Assembly: GCA_021775575.1 (NCBI GenBank)
Contig: JAJFHO010000279.1
Location: 1-50,223 of the forward strand
Direction of reading: 5' to 3'
DNA: 50,223 nucleotides
DNA from: Hyphomicrobiales bacterium
GTDB lineage: Bacteria; Pseudomonadota; Alphaproteobacteria; Rhizobiales; Methyloligellaceae
In this document: positions 25,406-34,404 of the stretch, one piece after another
Position numbering within the stretch: position 1 is the stretch's first letter
Layout of the letters: each line of letters begins with the position of its first letter
Program-made: the position numbers and the translations under genes
The notes under the pieces: generated by a model
Database searches by the model: none
Told to the model about the DNA's origin: nothing
Seen by the model: the letters and a program-made list of their open reading frames with translations, nothing else

Positions 25406-26845
25406 ATGATCCCACTCTCTTCTCGCTCGATCGTCATCCTGTGGATCGCCCTGGGCCTCGTGCTTGTCGCGATGACAGGCGTACTTGCGCTTGCATCGCC
25501 GCGCTTCGGCTATGCGGTCGATGTTCGCGACATGCCGGTCTTCTGGCTGACCGGCGGCCTGATCGCGGCGGGGCTCGTGTTTCTGTCCCTTCCCTGGCTC
25601 GTCAATCACACTCTCACCGCTCTGCCCGGAACCCGGCGCGCCCTGCTCTGGCTGGTGATCGGTTCGGGGCTCGCGATGCGGCTGATCCTGTTCGCCAGCG
25701 AGCCGGTGCTTGAGGATGATAATCAGCGCTACCTCTGGGACGGAGCAGTAACCGCGCAAGGGCTGAACCCTTACGAGACAGCCCCGGCCGACGCCACGCT
25801 GGCCGATCGAGACAGCCCGCTCGGCAGGCTCGCAAACCAGTCGGGACTTGTCCTGCAACGGGTAAACCATCCCAATTTACGCACCCTCTACCCGCCGGTC
25901 GCGCAAGCGGTCTTCGCGCTCGCCTACAAGCTGGCCCCCTTCAGCCTGACGGCCTGGCGCGCACTGATCCTTCTGTTCGATATTGCGGCGCTCGGCCTGC
26001 TGCTGACTTTGCTGCGCGATCTAGGCCGCGCGCCGCTGTGGGCTGCGCTCTATTGGTGGAACCCCATTGTTTTGAAAGAGTTGTTCAATTCCGCGCATAT
26101 GGAGGCAATGCTTATACCGCTCATCCTCGGCGGTCTGGTCCTGGCGGTACGGGGACGTCTGCTCCTAGGCGGCGCCAGTCTGCTGTTGGCGGCTGGAGCA
26201 AAAATCTGGCCCATTTTGCTGCTGCCATTGCTCTGGCGGCCGCTGCTCGCCACGCCAAGACGCGCCGTCATCGCTATCGCGATGGCGATAATGGCAGCGC
26301 TCCTGTTCGCCGCGCCATTGCTCTTGGCCGGCCTCGATCAAAGTTCGGGTCTTCTCGCCTATGCGCAGAAATGGAAAACCAATAGCGCCCTGTTCCCACT
26401 CCTTGAGCAGGTCTTCGGGCTGTTCGCATCCAGCATTGCTCCCGGCACATTGGCCCGGATCGCCGTTGCCATGACGCTCGCGACATTGTCTCTATGGGTG
26501 GCGCGCACGCCGTTCACCGACGCGGAGGATCTTGTAAAGCGGGCGCTGCTGGTAAGCGCGGCTGTCTTCCTTCTCAGCCCGGCCCAGTTCCCCTGGTACT
26601 TTCTCTGGGTGCTGCCGCTGCTGGCCTGCCGCCCGCTTGGTAGCCTGTTGCTGGCGACGGCGACATTGCCGCTCTATTACAGCGCCTTCCATTTCCTGGC
26701 CCGCGACAGCTATGCCCTATTCACCGGTGCAGTCGTGTGGTTCATCTGGATACCTGTGTGGCTTGTGCTGGCCTGGGAAACCGGCCTCGCGCAAGCGGCG
26801 GCGCGACTGGTCCGGCGCCCCCGCAAGGCAGGATTGTCGGCATGA
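25406..26845 (+). CDS. GT-C-type polytopic membrane glycosyltransferase
   Basis: About 479 residues with some ten to twelve membrane helices. After helix 3 there is an extracytoplasmic loop with EDDNQRYLWDGAVTAQGLNPY, where the acidic pair is typical of the catalytic loop of GT-C enzymes that use polyprenyl-phosphate sugars. A further conserved WWNPIVLKE segment follows. It overlaps by 4 bp (ATGA) with a polyprenyl-phosphate sugar synthase, the enzyme that makes this kind of donor, so the two probably decorate a lipid or glycan outside the membrane. The ATG 25406 is chosen since the first helix starts right after it; the frame is open to 25364. The acceptor is unknown. Confidence 0.75.
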   Translation: MIPLSSRSIVILWIALGLVLVAMTGVLALASPRFGYAVDVRDMPVFWLTGGLIAAGLVFLSLPWLVNHTLTALPGTRRALLWLVIGSGLAMRLILFASEPVLEDDNQRYLWDGAVTAQGLNPYETAPADATLADRDSPLGRLANQSGLVLQRVNHPNLRTLYPPVAQAVFALAYKLAPFSLTAWRALILLFDIAALGLLLTLLRDLGRAPLWAALYWWNPIVLKELFNSAHMEAMLIPLILGGLVLAVRGRLLLGGASLLLAAGAKIWPILLLPLLWRPLLATPRRAVIAIAMAIMAALLFAAPLLLAGLDQSSGLLAYAQKWKTNSALFPLLEQVFGLFASSIAPGTLARIAVAMTLATLSLWVARTPFTDAEDLVKRALLVSAAVFLLSPAQFPWYFLWVLPLLACRPLGSLLLATATLPLYYSAFHFLARDSYALFTGAVVWFIWIPVWLVLAWETGLAQAAARLVRRPRKAGLSA

Positions 26846-27570
26846 GAGAGGGCAATCGCATCGCCGCCGTCATTCCGGCGCTCAACGAAGAAGACGCGAT
26901 TGCGAAAGTAATCGCCGACATTCCCGACTGGGTGGATGAGATCATCGTTGCCGACAACGGATCGCGCGACGCAACCGCCGACATCGCACGCGCGGGCGGC
27001 GCGACCGTTATCCATGAAGCCGAACGTGGTTACGGCGCGGCGTGCCTCGCCGGGATAAGTCATTGCCGTGACGCCGACATCATCGTCTTTCTCGATGGCG
27101 ACTACTCCGACCATCCGCAGGAACTGACCGGCCTCGTCGCGCCGATCCTGTCAGGCAAGTGCGATTTCGTGGTCGGTTCCCGCGCGATGGGTGGGGCAGC
27201 GCGTGGCGCGCTAACGCCGCAGCAGCGTTTCGGCAACTGGCTTGCCTGCAAACTCATGAACTCGTTCTGGCGCACCTGTTACACTGACCTGGGACCCTTC
27301 CGGGCAATCGATGCGCGCGCGCTCAGGAAACTGGAAATGCGGGACCGCAGCTATGGCTGGACCATCGAGATGCAAATCAAGGCGGCGCTGGCCGGCCTCA
27401 AGATCGACGAGGTGCCGGTCAGTTACCGGCCGCGGATCGGCAGGTCCAAGATTTCCGGCACCGTGAAAGGAACCGTCATGGCCGGCGCAAAGATCCTGGG
27501 GATGATCGCGCAATTCGCTTTGAGCCACGGTATCTCGCCCTTTGCGCGCCGGAAGACATTCCGGAATTGA
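26842..27570 (+). CDS. Family 2 glycosyltransferase (polyprenyl-phosphate sugar synthase-like)
   Basis: A 242-residue GT-A enzyme of the DPM1/GtrB type. It has IPALNEEDAI (8-17), the nucleotide-binding ADNGSRDAT, and the metal-binding DGD in VFLDGDYSDHP. Family features GWTIEMQIKAA and RSKISGTVKG follow. The C-terminus is short and lacks the two membrane helices of GtrB, so it is probably peripheral. It would transfer a sugar from UDP/GDP to a polyprenyl phosphate to feed the GT-C enzyme encoded just upstream. The ATG overlaps that gene's stop codon. Confidence 0.85.
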   Translation: MREGNRIAAVIPALNEEDAIAKVIADIPDWVDEIIVADNGSRDATADIARAGGATVIHEAERGYGAACLAGISHCRDADIIVFLDGDYSDHPQELTGLVAPILSGKCDFVVGSRAMGGAARGALTPQQRFGNWLACKLMNSFWRTCYTDLGPFRAIDARALRKLEMRDRSYGWTIEMQIKAALAGLKIDEVPVSYRPRIGRSKISGTVKGTVMAGAKILGMIAQFALSHGISPFARRKTFRN

Positions 27571-27573
27571 TCA

Positions 27574-28131
27574 TTAGCGCTCGGGCTCTTGCCGGATGAG
27601 TTCGGAGCGTTTCACCAGCTTGCCCCAATGATCATCGAAGGGATGCACATGAGGCGTCGCGCCCTTGTCGTTCACCAGCGCGCGCGCCTCGTTATGCCAG
27701 GCGAAGATGCCGCCATCGAGATTATAGACGCGCAGGGCGCCCTTTTCCTTTAACGCCGCCTGCACGGCACTGGCGAGCTTTGAGCTTCTCACGCCGACGG
27801 AGCAATAGAATATCACCGTCTTGCCGCGCGCTTGCTCAGCGAACCGGCTCAGGAAGGACCAGCGCCAGATGCCGGGCTCCACCTGTATCGCCCCGGGAAT
27901 ACGGCTGACGGCGAATTCCTCCCGCTCCCGCACATCGAGCAGCAGAACCCGCTCGCCCTCGCCCGCCGCCTTCGCGAAAGCTTCGGTGGAGAGCTGCTCG
28001 ACGTCCGCATAATCCCGCGTCACTCGTTCGCGCACCGCATCGAGCGTAAAGGAGTCCGCGGCGACAACCGGAACACCGCCAGCCGGCATCAGCCAAAAAA
28101 GCGTGAGCAGAAGATGGACCAGAACGCGCAT
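27574..28131 (-). CDS. Exported rhodanese-domain protein
   Basis: A 185-residue protein with an N-terminal signal peptide (MRVLVHLLLTLFWLMPAGG, cleavage near VVA/AD) and one rhodanese domain. The active loop is FYCSVGVRSSKLA with an intact cysteine, and the CH2A-like DVREREEFAVSRIPGA is present. It probably handles sulfur transfer or acts as a thiol-containing sensor in the periplasm. The start at 28131 is chosen because the signal peptide begins there; a GTG at 28170 would add 13 residues. It converges on the GT2 gene with a 3-bp gap. No sulfur-metabolism genes are adjacent, so its partner is unknown. Confidence 0.8.
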   Translation of the reverse strand: MRVLVHLLLTLFWLMPAGGVPVVAADSFTLDAVRERVTRDYADVEQLSTEAFAKAAGEGERVLLLDVREREEFAVSRIPGAIQVEPGIWRWSFLSRFAEQARGKTVIFYCSVGVRSSKLASAVQAALKEKGALRVYNLDGGIFAWHNEARALVNDKGATPHVHPFDDHWGKLVKRSELIRQEPER

Positions 28132-28367
28132 TCGCAACGCCTTTTTGGCTTTCCCGCCGCACAACCCCACAAACTGATGACCGGCGACACGGGAAATATT
28201 CGTAACCTGAAATCCGGTACTTACCTGCCCAACATGGAGCGATGCGTCAACTTGGGGTAGGCTTACACCGGCAGGGCGATTCGACTATGGTCGTTTTATC
28301 ATTGGCATTATATCAGGTCTTGCCGATGGTCTCTTTTGCGAAGCCCTAACCCACCAAGGGACGCGAC

Positions 28368-29591
28368 ATGGTACCTGCTCAGCGCCGGTCGGCCTCTCCA
28401 GCAAAAGAACCGCTCGATTCCACTTCTGCAACCGACAAGAGCATGCCGTCACCGCCCAATCCGATCCGCGTTCTGATCATTGACGATGATGATGACGAGC
28501 TGGTTCTGATCACCAGAAGCCTGGCGGGCATGAATGGTTTCACGGCGGAGGTCCACCAGGCCTCGTCGCTTGCGCGGGCCCAGGCGCTGATCGAGGAACA
28601 TTTGTTTGATGTCGCCCTGGTTGACTTCGACCTTGGCGATCATAAGGGCGCTCATGTTATCGGGGAACTTGGGGGCCGCGGCAGCGAGATCGCCCTGATC
28701 TTGCTGATCGGGCAAGGCGATGGCGGCACCAAGCGCCGGGCTCTGGACGCCGGCGCGCTTCAGATTGTCGGCAAGAAATCGCTCGATGCGGAAATATTGG
28801 AGAACGCTATCCATTCGAGCCTGCTCGCCCAGGAAAGCGAGACCAAGTTGAATGACGCCCTTGTCGAGTTGGAACGCGCGACGCGCTCAAGAGCGGATTT
28901 TTTCGCCAAGATCGGCCACGATCTGAAAACGCCTCTCAACAGTGTCATAGGCTATTCCGACGCGATCGCCGGCGAGTTATTCGGACCGCACACCAATCCG
29001 AAATACCGCGAATATGCGCAAGCGGTCGGCGAGGCCGGAACTCATCTTCTGGAGCTCATCCAGAATCTCATCCATTTCAGCCTCGGCGAAATCCAGAACA
29101 TTTCCTTCACACGGAATGATTTGCGCGAGCTCGCGGCCTCGGCGCTTCGCATGACCGAATTGCAGTGTCAGAAGCGCGGCCACACGCTTATCAAGCAATT
29201 TGCCGACAAACCGGTCCACGTCGACTGCCAGGCCTCCGCGATAACCCAGACAATCATCAATCTGCTGACCAACGCGATAAAATATACCACCGAGAACGGA
29301 CGCATCGAGGTAACGGTGCGCAAAACCGGCCACCACGCCGAGGTGGAGATAAAGGACAACGGCATCGGCATGTCGCAAACCGATTTGTCGGTTGCGCTGC
29401 AGCCCTTCGGGCGGGTTCAGCTTCCCGCCGACAAGGCGCAGGAAGGAACCGGGCTCGGGCTTCACATCGTGCGCGAAATCATGGCGCGCCACCGTGGTCA
29501 ACTCGACGTTTCAAGCGCGCCGGGCAAAGGCACCACCGCCATCCTGCGGTTGCCGATCCATCGAAATGAGAAGAAAAAGAGCAAGTCCTAG
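28368..29591 (+). CDS. Hybrid receiver-histidine kinase with atypical receiver
   Basis: A 407-residue cytoplasmic signalling protein. A receiver domain (33-155) has the acidic pocket D39-D40 and the phospho-acceptor D86 (VDFDLGD) with Lys near 136-137. The switch Thr/Ser is replaced by Ile at position 114 (LLIGQGD, where LLTGQGD is usual). A HisKA domain follows with H184 in KIGHDLKTPLN, then a HATPase domain with N-box (INLLTNAIKY), G1 (IKDNGIGMS) and G2 (GTGLGLHIV). There is no membrane helix or sensor domain, so the input is probably phosphorylation of, or binding to, the N-terminal receiver. It lies next to tcuB but points the other way, with stop codons adjacent; the partner response regulator is not in the window. 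Confidence 0.85.
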   Translation: MVPAQRRSASPAKEPLDSTSATDKSMPSPPNPIRVLIIDDDDDELVLITRSLAGMNGFTAEVHQASSLARAQALIEEHLFDVALVDFDLGDHKGAHVIGELGGRGSEIALILLIGQGDGGTKRRALDAGALQIVGKKSLDAEILENAIHSSLLAQESETKLNDALVELERATRSRADFFAKIGHDLKTPLNSVIGYSDAIAGELFGPHTNPKYREYAQAVGEAGTHLLELIQNLIHFSLGEIQNISFTRNDLRELAASALRMTELQCQKRGHTLIKQFADKPVHVDCQASAITQTIINLLTNAIKYTTENGRIEVTVRKTGHHAEVEIKDNGIGMSQTDLSVALQPFGRVQLPADKAQEGTGLGLHIVREIMARHRGQLDVSSAPGKGTTAILRLPIHRNEKKKSKS

Positions 29592-30701
29592 TCAGTTGCG
29601 GTAAATGCTCTGTTTCTGTTCCGCCGCATTCTGCACCAATGCCAGCATTCGGTATATGCCGTGCACCATTTTGCCGTAGGGCAAGGTGGCGAACAGCGCC
29701 AGCACGAAGCCCAAATGAATGGCGAGCAGGCTGCCCATCGCCGCACTTTCGCGCAATGTCAGCAGCGCAAGCCCGGTCGCACCGACCATGAACAGCAGCA
29801 GCAGAAATGCCACATCCATACCGGTCAGCGCACCGGCGCGCGGCGCCGGGTCGGCCCGCATCTTGAGCCACGCCAGCCCCGCGGGGCCCACGAGAAGGCC
29901 GATGCCGCCGAGCGATCCGAGAACAACCGGAACGCTGGTGAATGCATAAGGCGCGATCCATCCAAACCAATGATCGTAAACGGTCGCCACCGAAGTCGCG
30001 GCGAAACACAGCATGAAACCATAGAAGGTGAAGTGGTGAAAAATCCGCCGCGCAAAGGAGAAAGTTTCGTTCGGATAAGGGCACCCGCCACCGCCGCCGC
30101 CGAGATTCTTGAGTGTAAGCGTGTCCAGGATGCCACCCAAAATGGCGGCCGCGGTCAAGCGGCGAAAGCCATTTCGGGCCGTTGAGCGCCAATAGCGGAA
30201 ACCACCAACACCCATGGCGGCGAGCGCATAGAGGAAAACGAGTCCGAAGGGCCAGACCATTGCTTCATAGGGAATGACCCGGTAGAAAGCCCCCGCGCCG
30301 GAATGGGATCCGAACATGATTTCAAGATCCTGCAGTCCGAAGACAAGCAACAGGACCAGTGTCAGCGTCAGCGCGACCGCCAGAGAAACAGCGACGCCGT
30401 TCCATTTGAACAGACGGCCGAGAAAACCGGGCCAGGCAAAATCGGCGTAGGTTTCACTGCGCAGGGCGGCGAAGGTTTTTGGCACATTGACACCGAATTC
30501 GTGCGGCGGCGCATACTGACACACGGTGTAGCAGCCCTGACACCCGTGACAGAGATTGGCCAGATAAGTCAGATCGCCGCTTGAAAAGGTCCTGCGCTCC
30601 TCCATCGCCGGGAAGACCGCACAAAACGCCTCGCAATAGCGGCAGGCGTTGCAGATCGTCATCAGCCTGTCGGCTTCCTTGAGCAGTTCAGTTGACGGCA
30701 C
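29592..30701 (-). CDS. tcuB: TcuB/CitB membrane Fe-S electron-transfer protein
   Basis: A 369-residue protein with two 4Fe-4S cluster motifs (CNACRYCEAFC and CHGCQGCYTVC) in the first ~75 residues. About six membrane helices follow, with conserved histidines (HHFTFYGFML, IHLGFVLAL) that suit haem or quinone binding. It re-oxidises the flavin of TcuA and passes electrons to the membrane quinone pool. The GTG at 30701 is preceded by AGGAGG 9 bp upstream; an ORF start at 30719 lacks one. The gene overlaps the end of tcuA by 14 bp. The tcuC transporter and tcuR regulator are not adjacent. Confidence 0.88.
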   Translation of the reverse strand: MPSTELLKEADRLMTICNACRYCEAFCAVFPAMEERRTFSSGDLTYLANLCHGCQGCYTVCQYAPPHEFGVNVPKTFAALRSETYADFAWPGFLGRLFKWNGVAVSLAVALTLTLVLLLVFGLQDLEIMFGSHSGAGAFYRVIPYEAMVWPFGLVFLYALAAMGVGGFRYWRSTARNGFRRLTAAAILGGILDTLTLKNLGGGGGGCPYPNETFSFARRIFHHFTFYGFMLCFAATSVATVYDHWFGWIAPYAFTSVPVVLGSLGGIGLLVGPAGLAWLKMRADPAPRAGALTGMDVAFLLLLFMVGATGLALLTLRESAAMGSLLAIHLGFVLALFATLPYGKMVHGIYRMLALVQNAAEQKQSIYRN

Positions 30702-32085
30702 GGCGCGCGGCCTCCTCACCAGCGATACGGCCGAACACGGTGCCGATCAAAAGCCCGATCCCACCGGCATAGCCCTGGCCCAAAATGTTGCCGGCCATGA
30801 CCTCGCCGGCGGCGAAAATATTATCGGCCGGCGTGCCGCCGCCGAACAGGACACGGGCTTTTTCGTCCACCTCGACGCCGAGATAGGTGAAGGTGATCCC
30901 GGGACGCAGCGGATAACCGTAATAGGGCGGCGTATCGAGCTTGCGCGCCCAGTTGGTTTTCGGCGGGGTCAGCCCTTCGGTATGGCAGCCATCGGGCGCG
31001 GTCGCATCGAAATCTCCCGGCTGCACCGCGGCATTGAACTGTTCGACCGTTTTTTCCAGCCCGGCAGAATCGAGTTCGAGTTTCTCCGCCAGCTCGCGGA
31101 TCGATCCCGCCTCGATCGCCGGAAACACGGTCGGCATAAAAATGCCCTGGCTTTTTGAATCGATGATCGCATAAGCGATCTGATCTGGTTGCTGAGCGAC
31201 AAGCCGTCCCCAGATGGCGTAGCGCTTCGGCCAGATATCCTCGCCCTCGTCGTAAAAGCGCTCCGCCTTGTTGTTGACGACAACCGAGAAAATCACGCAG
31301 TCGACACGGGTGCAGATGCCGCCGTCGAATTTCGGCGAGCGCGCGTCGATCGGTACCGCATGGCACTGGTCGGCCTCCGAAACCGACCGTGCGCCATGGT
31401 CGAGCAAGATACGAAGCAGCCGGCCCTTGTTGTAAGGCGTTCCGCGAATGAGAAAATTGCCCGCGCCCTCGCCCCAGCCTTCCTTGAGCCAATCGATATT
31501 GGCCTCGAAACCGCCAGCCGCGACAACGACCGCGCGCGCGGTCACATCATGATCCGCGTTCGCGTGACGGACCTTGACGCCGCCGCAGCGGCCATTCTCA
31601 AGCGTCAAGTCCGTCACTTCTGCCTCATACAGAATATCGACGCCCAGTTCCTCGGCCTTGGCAAAATAGGTATTCATCATATTCTTGCCGCCACCGAAAA
31701 AAAACGCATTCGTGCGGGCCAGGCCGAGCGTTCCCGAAAGCGGCTGCTGAAAGCGAACGCCCTGCTCCATCATCCAGTCCGGCACGGTTTCGGATTGCTC
31801 AAGGACCATCCGCGCCAGCGTCTCGTTGGTCTTGCCGGCGGTGACCCGCAGCAGGTCGTCCCAATATTCCTCGACCGTGTAGGGGCCGGTCACATAGTCC
31901 GTCGCCGCGGCGTGCGCGTAACGGACATTGCGGGTGTGGCGGGAATTGCCGCCGCGAAAGTGCCTGGGCGCAGCCTCCAGAACCAGCACCCGCGCGCCGG
32001 CGCGCCGCGCGGTGATCGCGGCGCAAAGCGCCGCATTCCCGGCGCCGATGACGAGCACATCATACAGTTGGCCAAGGTCTGCCAT
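30688..32085 (-). CDS. tcuA: FAD-dependent tricarballylate dehydrogenase TcuA
   Basis: A 465-residue flavoprotein of the fumarate reductase/succinate dehydrogenase group. The N-terminal dinucleotide-binding motif is VLVIGAGNAALCAAITARRAGARVLVLE; the shorter core to quote is GAGNAA. The C-terminal FAD site is GEVMAGNILGQGYAGG. TcuA oxidises tricarballylate to cis-aconitate, detoxifying an aconitase inhibitor and feeding the citric acid cycle. ATG 32085 has GAGGGG just upstream; the longer ORF to 32121 adds only 12 residues. tcuA precedes tcuB in one overlapping operon. Other substrates of the family cannot be excluded, since only two of the usual three genes are here. Confidence 0.85.
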   Translation of the reverse strand: MADLGQLYDVLVIGAGNAALCAAITARRAGARVLVLEAAPRHFRGGNSRHTRNVRYAHAAATDYVTGPYTVEEYWDDLLRVTAGKTNETLARMVLEQSETVPDWMMEQGVRFQQPLSGTLGLARTNAFFFGGGKNMMNTYFAKAEELGVDILYEAEVTDLTLENGRCGGVKVRHANADHDVTARAVVVAAGGFEANIDWLKEGWGEGAGNFLIRGTPYNKGRLLRILLDHGARSVSEADQCHAVPIDARSPKFDGGICTRVDCVIFSVVVNNKAERFYDEGEDIWPKRYAIWGRLVAQQPDQIAYAIIDSKSQGIFMPTVFPAIEAGSIRELAEKLELDSAGLEKTVEQFNAAVQPGDFDATAPDGCHTEGLTPPKTNWARKLDTPPYYGYPLRPGITFTYLGVEVDEKARVLFGGGTPADNIFAAGEVMAGNILGQGYAGGIGLLIGTVFGRIAGEEAARRAVN

Positions 32086-32417
32086 CGGCCCCTCATTGAC
32101 ACCTGTTAAATGCATGGTCAAGAAAAGGCTGCGGGCCGGGCGATGAACTGGCGGGCATGGACGGCGTGAGTGCTTTACCGGTCGGCAGTATCCTTGCTAT
32201 TTTTGGCAGAGCACGCGCGGCGCAAATAAAGCGTTGCCGTCTTTGCGAGGTATCAATGGCCGAATTTTCAGGCGCAGCAGCCTTCTGCCGGAAGCAAAAC
32301 AACAACCCGGTCGGCCGGCGCAAGATTGATCGCCATCAAGATGCTAGGCTGAAAAAGCGTACATTCACGACAGGTTCGATTGACATTCACTCAAATGCCC
32401 CTTGGTGCATAAGACCC
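32086..32417. other. Divergent intergenic region between tcuA and the MBL hydrolase
   Basis: About 330 bp without a supported gene. The plus-strand frame is open from 32157, but the segment before 32418 encodes a Cys/Arg-rich stretch that does not look like the hydrolase family, so I treat it as untranslated. The region should hold both divergent promoters. I see no clear palindrome or terminator in it. Confidence 0.5.
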
Positions 32418-33440
32418 ATGTCCTCGCGGTTTCACTCGCAACTGATTAACGACCCCTTCGGCGATCCCGGCGTCTATATCGACTTCATGTTCGGAAAGCG
32501 GGCGATTTTGTTCGACCTCGGCGAGTTGTCGAACCTGTCATCGCGCAAGCTGCTGCGCGTGCGCGACATATTCATTTCGCACCGGCATATGGACCATTTC
32601 TACGGTTTCGACCGGCTGCTGCGCATTTCGCTGGGCAGCCATCACACACTGCGGCTGTTCGGCCCCGAGGGGCTGGTCGACGCGGTCGCCCACAGGCTGC
32701 AGGCCTATACCTGGAATCTGGTCGATAATTACGAGACCGACCTGACCTTTGTCGTCGCCGAACTGGGTGGCGACAGTGATCTCCGCACCGTGGAGTTTCA
32801 TTGCCGGAAGGGCTTTCGCCCACAAGACGAGCGCATTGCAAAGCTGGAGAGAGACAAGCTTCCCACGGACGAGAGCTTTTGCGTCCGCACGGCGATCCTC
32901 GACCACGGCATTCCCTGCCTGGCCTTCGCGCTTGAGGAGCAGGCCCATGTCAATATCTGGAAGAACCGCCTGAAGGAAATGGGTCTCGGCGTCGGCCCGT
33001 GGCTGACGGAGCTCAAGGAAGTCATTCTGCGCGGTGAAGGCGACGACACGCTTATACAGGCCGAGTGGAGAGAGGGCGGGCGCGACCAGAAGCGCACACT
33101 CCGCCTGGACGAATTGCGCGGACAAGCGGCCATCGTCACGCCAGGCGTGAAGATTGCCTATGTGGTCGATGCCGGCGGCACGCCGGACAATATCGCGAAG
33201 ATTACCGCGCTGGCCGAAGGCGCAACCCTCCTCTACATCGAGGCGGCTTTCCTGCATAAGGACGAAGCCCTCGCCCGCGACCGGAACCATCTGACGGCCC
33301 GGCAGGCGGGCGAGATTGCGCGAGCAGCCGGCGTCCAGCGCCTCGCCACCCTGCATTATTCGTCGCGCTATGAAGGGCGGGGCGAGGACCTGGAGCGCGA
33401 GGCGCAAGCGGCATTTCAGGGCGACGATCGGGAAAGCTGA
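32418..33440 (+). CDS. Ribonuclease Z-like MBL-fold metallo-hydrolase
   Basis: A 340-residue metallo-beta-lactamase-fold protein with HRHMDH at 55-60 (the HxHxDH zinc motif) and downstream His in ATLHYSSRYEGRG. The layout is that of RNase Z-like hydrolases, starting with a conserved RFHSQLINDPFGDPGVY segment. Because the N-terminus lacks the first strands of true RNase Z and its exosite is not recognisable, tRNA 3' processing is not assured. The ATG 32418 is chosen for its fit to the family N-terminus. It is followed 106 bp later by a tRNA-His gene in opposite orientation; whether this is meaningful is unknown. Confidence 0.8.
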   Translation: MSSRFHSQLINDPFGDPGVYIDFMFGKRAILFDLGELSNLSSRKLLRVRDIFISHRHMDHFYGFDRLLRISLGSHHTLRLFGPEGLVDAVAHRLQAYTWNLVDNYETDLTFVVAELGGDSDLRTVEFHCRKGFRPQDERIAKLERDKLPTDESFCVRTAILDHGIPCLAFALEEQAHVNIWKNRLKEMGLGVGPWLTELKEVILRGEGDDTLIQAEWREGGRDQKRTLRLDELRGQAAIVTPGVKIAYVVDAGGTPDNIAKITALAEGATLLYIEAAFLHKDEALARDRNHLTARQAGEIARAAGVQRLATLHYSSRYEGRGEDLEREAQAAFQGDDRES

Positions 33441-33546
33441 CCGGGGAATAGGAGATTACCGGAAGGACCAGGGCTGGGATGCGATCTATGGTCCCGCCGC
33501 AAGTGTGGCGGTCTGTCAGGACGAGGCATATTCAGGGGAAAGAAAG

Positions 33547-33623
33547 TGGTACCGCCTCCCCGGATCGAACGGGGGACCTCTAGATCCACAATCTAGCGCT
33601 CTAACCAACTGAGCTAAGGCGGC
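33547..33623 (-). tRNA. tRNA-His (anticodon GTG), no encoded G-1, A73
   Basis: Reading the minus strand gives a 77-nt cloverleaf including an encoded CCA. The acceptor stem is GCCGCCT/AGGCGGT (first pair G-U). D arm GCTC...GAGC, anticodon arm CTAGA-TTGTGGA-TCTAG with anticodon GTG, variable loop AGGTC, and T arm CCCCG-TTCGATC-CGGGG all fold without mismatch. The base before G1 is T and the discriminator is A73, so the usual G-1:C73 identity pair of tRNA-His is not encoded. This matches the known loss of that feature in a group of Alphaproteobacteria, whose HisRS has adapted. Confidence 0.96.
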
Positions 33624-33742
33624 ACAGCCCTTTCGGATGGACCGCAACCTAAGCGCTCACCGGCTTCGTTGCAACAAGGAGTGCGACCTGAGCGCAGGCA
33701 ATTGGACGCAATATTGCGCTAAAAAACACCGTGATAGCAAAA

Positions 33743-33772
33743 GGACCCGAAGCACCGTAATGCTCCGGGTCC
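33743..33772 (-). terminator. Terminator of the phasin gene
   Basis: On the minus strand a 12-bp stem (GGACCCGGAGCA...TGCTTCGGGTCC, one G-U pair, 6-nt loop) is followed by TTTTGCT. It lies about 115 bp past the phasin stop codon and is a typical intrinsic terminator. Confidence 0.8.
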
Positions 33773-33885
33773 TACTGTTCACCCTTGGGGGAGTGCGGAA
33801 GGTTCCGTTCGGAAGAACGCGCAACCTGCCGATACCCGACTGCTTGCCTATCCCGCTGCAACGCGCGGGGGCTACGCAATTCGCT

Positions 33886-34404
33886 TTAGTTGACCTTCAG
33901 GGTCTCGACCGAGCGCTGGACATGGCTCTTGAAAGGCTCCGCGGTGTCGGTCGCGACCTGCGTCGACAGCGTGCGAATTGCCTCCGCCTGTGCCGAAAGG
34001 GTCTCGAACTGCTTGCGGGCAAAAGCCGCCTGGCACTCGAAAAGCTCCGCCACATTTTTCGCGCTCGCCAGATCCTTCGCCAGATCGAAACCGGAATTCA
34101 GGTTCGTCTGGGTCATGTCGATGACCTTGCGGTTGATCGCGGCCGCACCCTGGCCTGCCTTGTCCATAGACTGTTCGAGCATTTCGACGGTCTCTTCCAT
34201 CGCGTCCTTGGTGCGCTCATAAGTCTCGCGGCTCTGGTTCACCGCCTTCTCTGCCGCTGAGCGAAGGGCCTCCGGAACAGCCAGATCAATACCCTCGAAA
34301 GCCCCGACAGCTTTGTTAGCAGCAGCCTTATAGGCCTCCGCTGTCGCCGCAACCGTCTCTGCCGTCGCAGCTTCCGGCGCAGCATTCGTTACATGGTCAG
34401 ACAT
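33886..34404 (-). CDS. Phasin family protein (long form)
   Basis: A 172-residue amphipathic, all-helical protein rich in Ala, Glu, Lys and Thr, with the phasin_2 pattern in AINRKVIDMTQTNLNSGFDLAKDLASAKNVAELFECQAAFARKQFE (core: FDLAKDLASAKN, then ARKQFE). An extra N-terminal stretch of Ala/Thr/Glu repeats (residues 1-45) distinguishes it from the second phasin. Phasins coat polyhydroxyalkanoate granules and control their number and size. GAGGTG lies 5 bp before the ATG. Its promoter at 34485-34537 is nearly identical to that of the second phasin, so both probably respond to the PHA-sensing repressor PhaR. No phaC/phaR gene is in the window. Confidence 0.88.
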   Translation of the reverse strand: MSDHVTNAAPEAATAETVAATAEAYKAAANKAVGAFEGIDLAVPEALRSAAEKAVNQSRETYERTKDAMEETVEMLEQSMDKAGQGAAAINRKVIDMTQTNLNSGFDLAKDLASAKNVAELFECQAAFARKQFETLSAQAEAIRTLSTQVATDTAEPFKSHVQRSVETLKVN

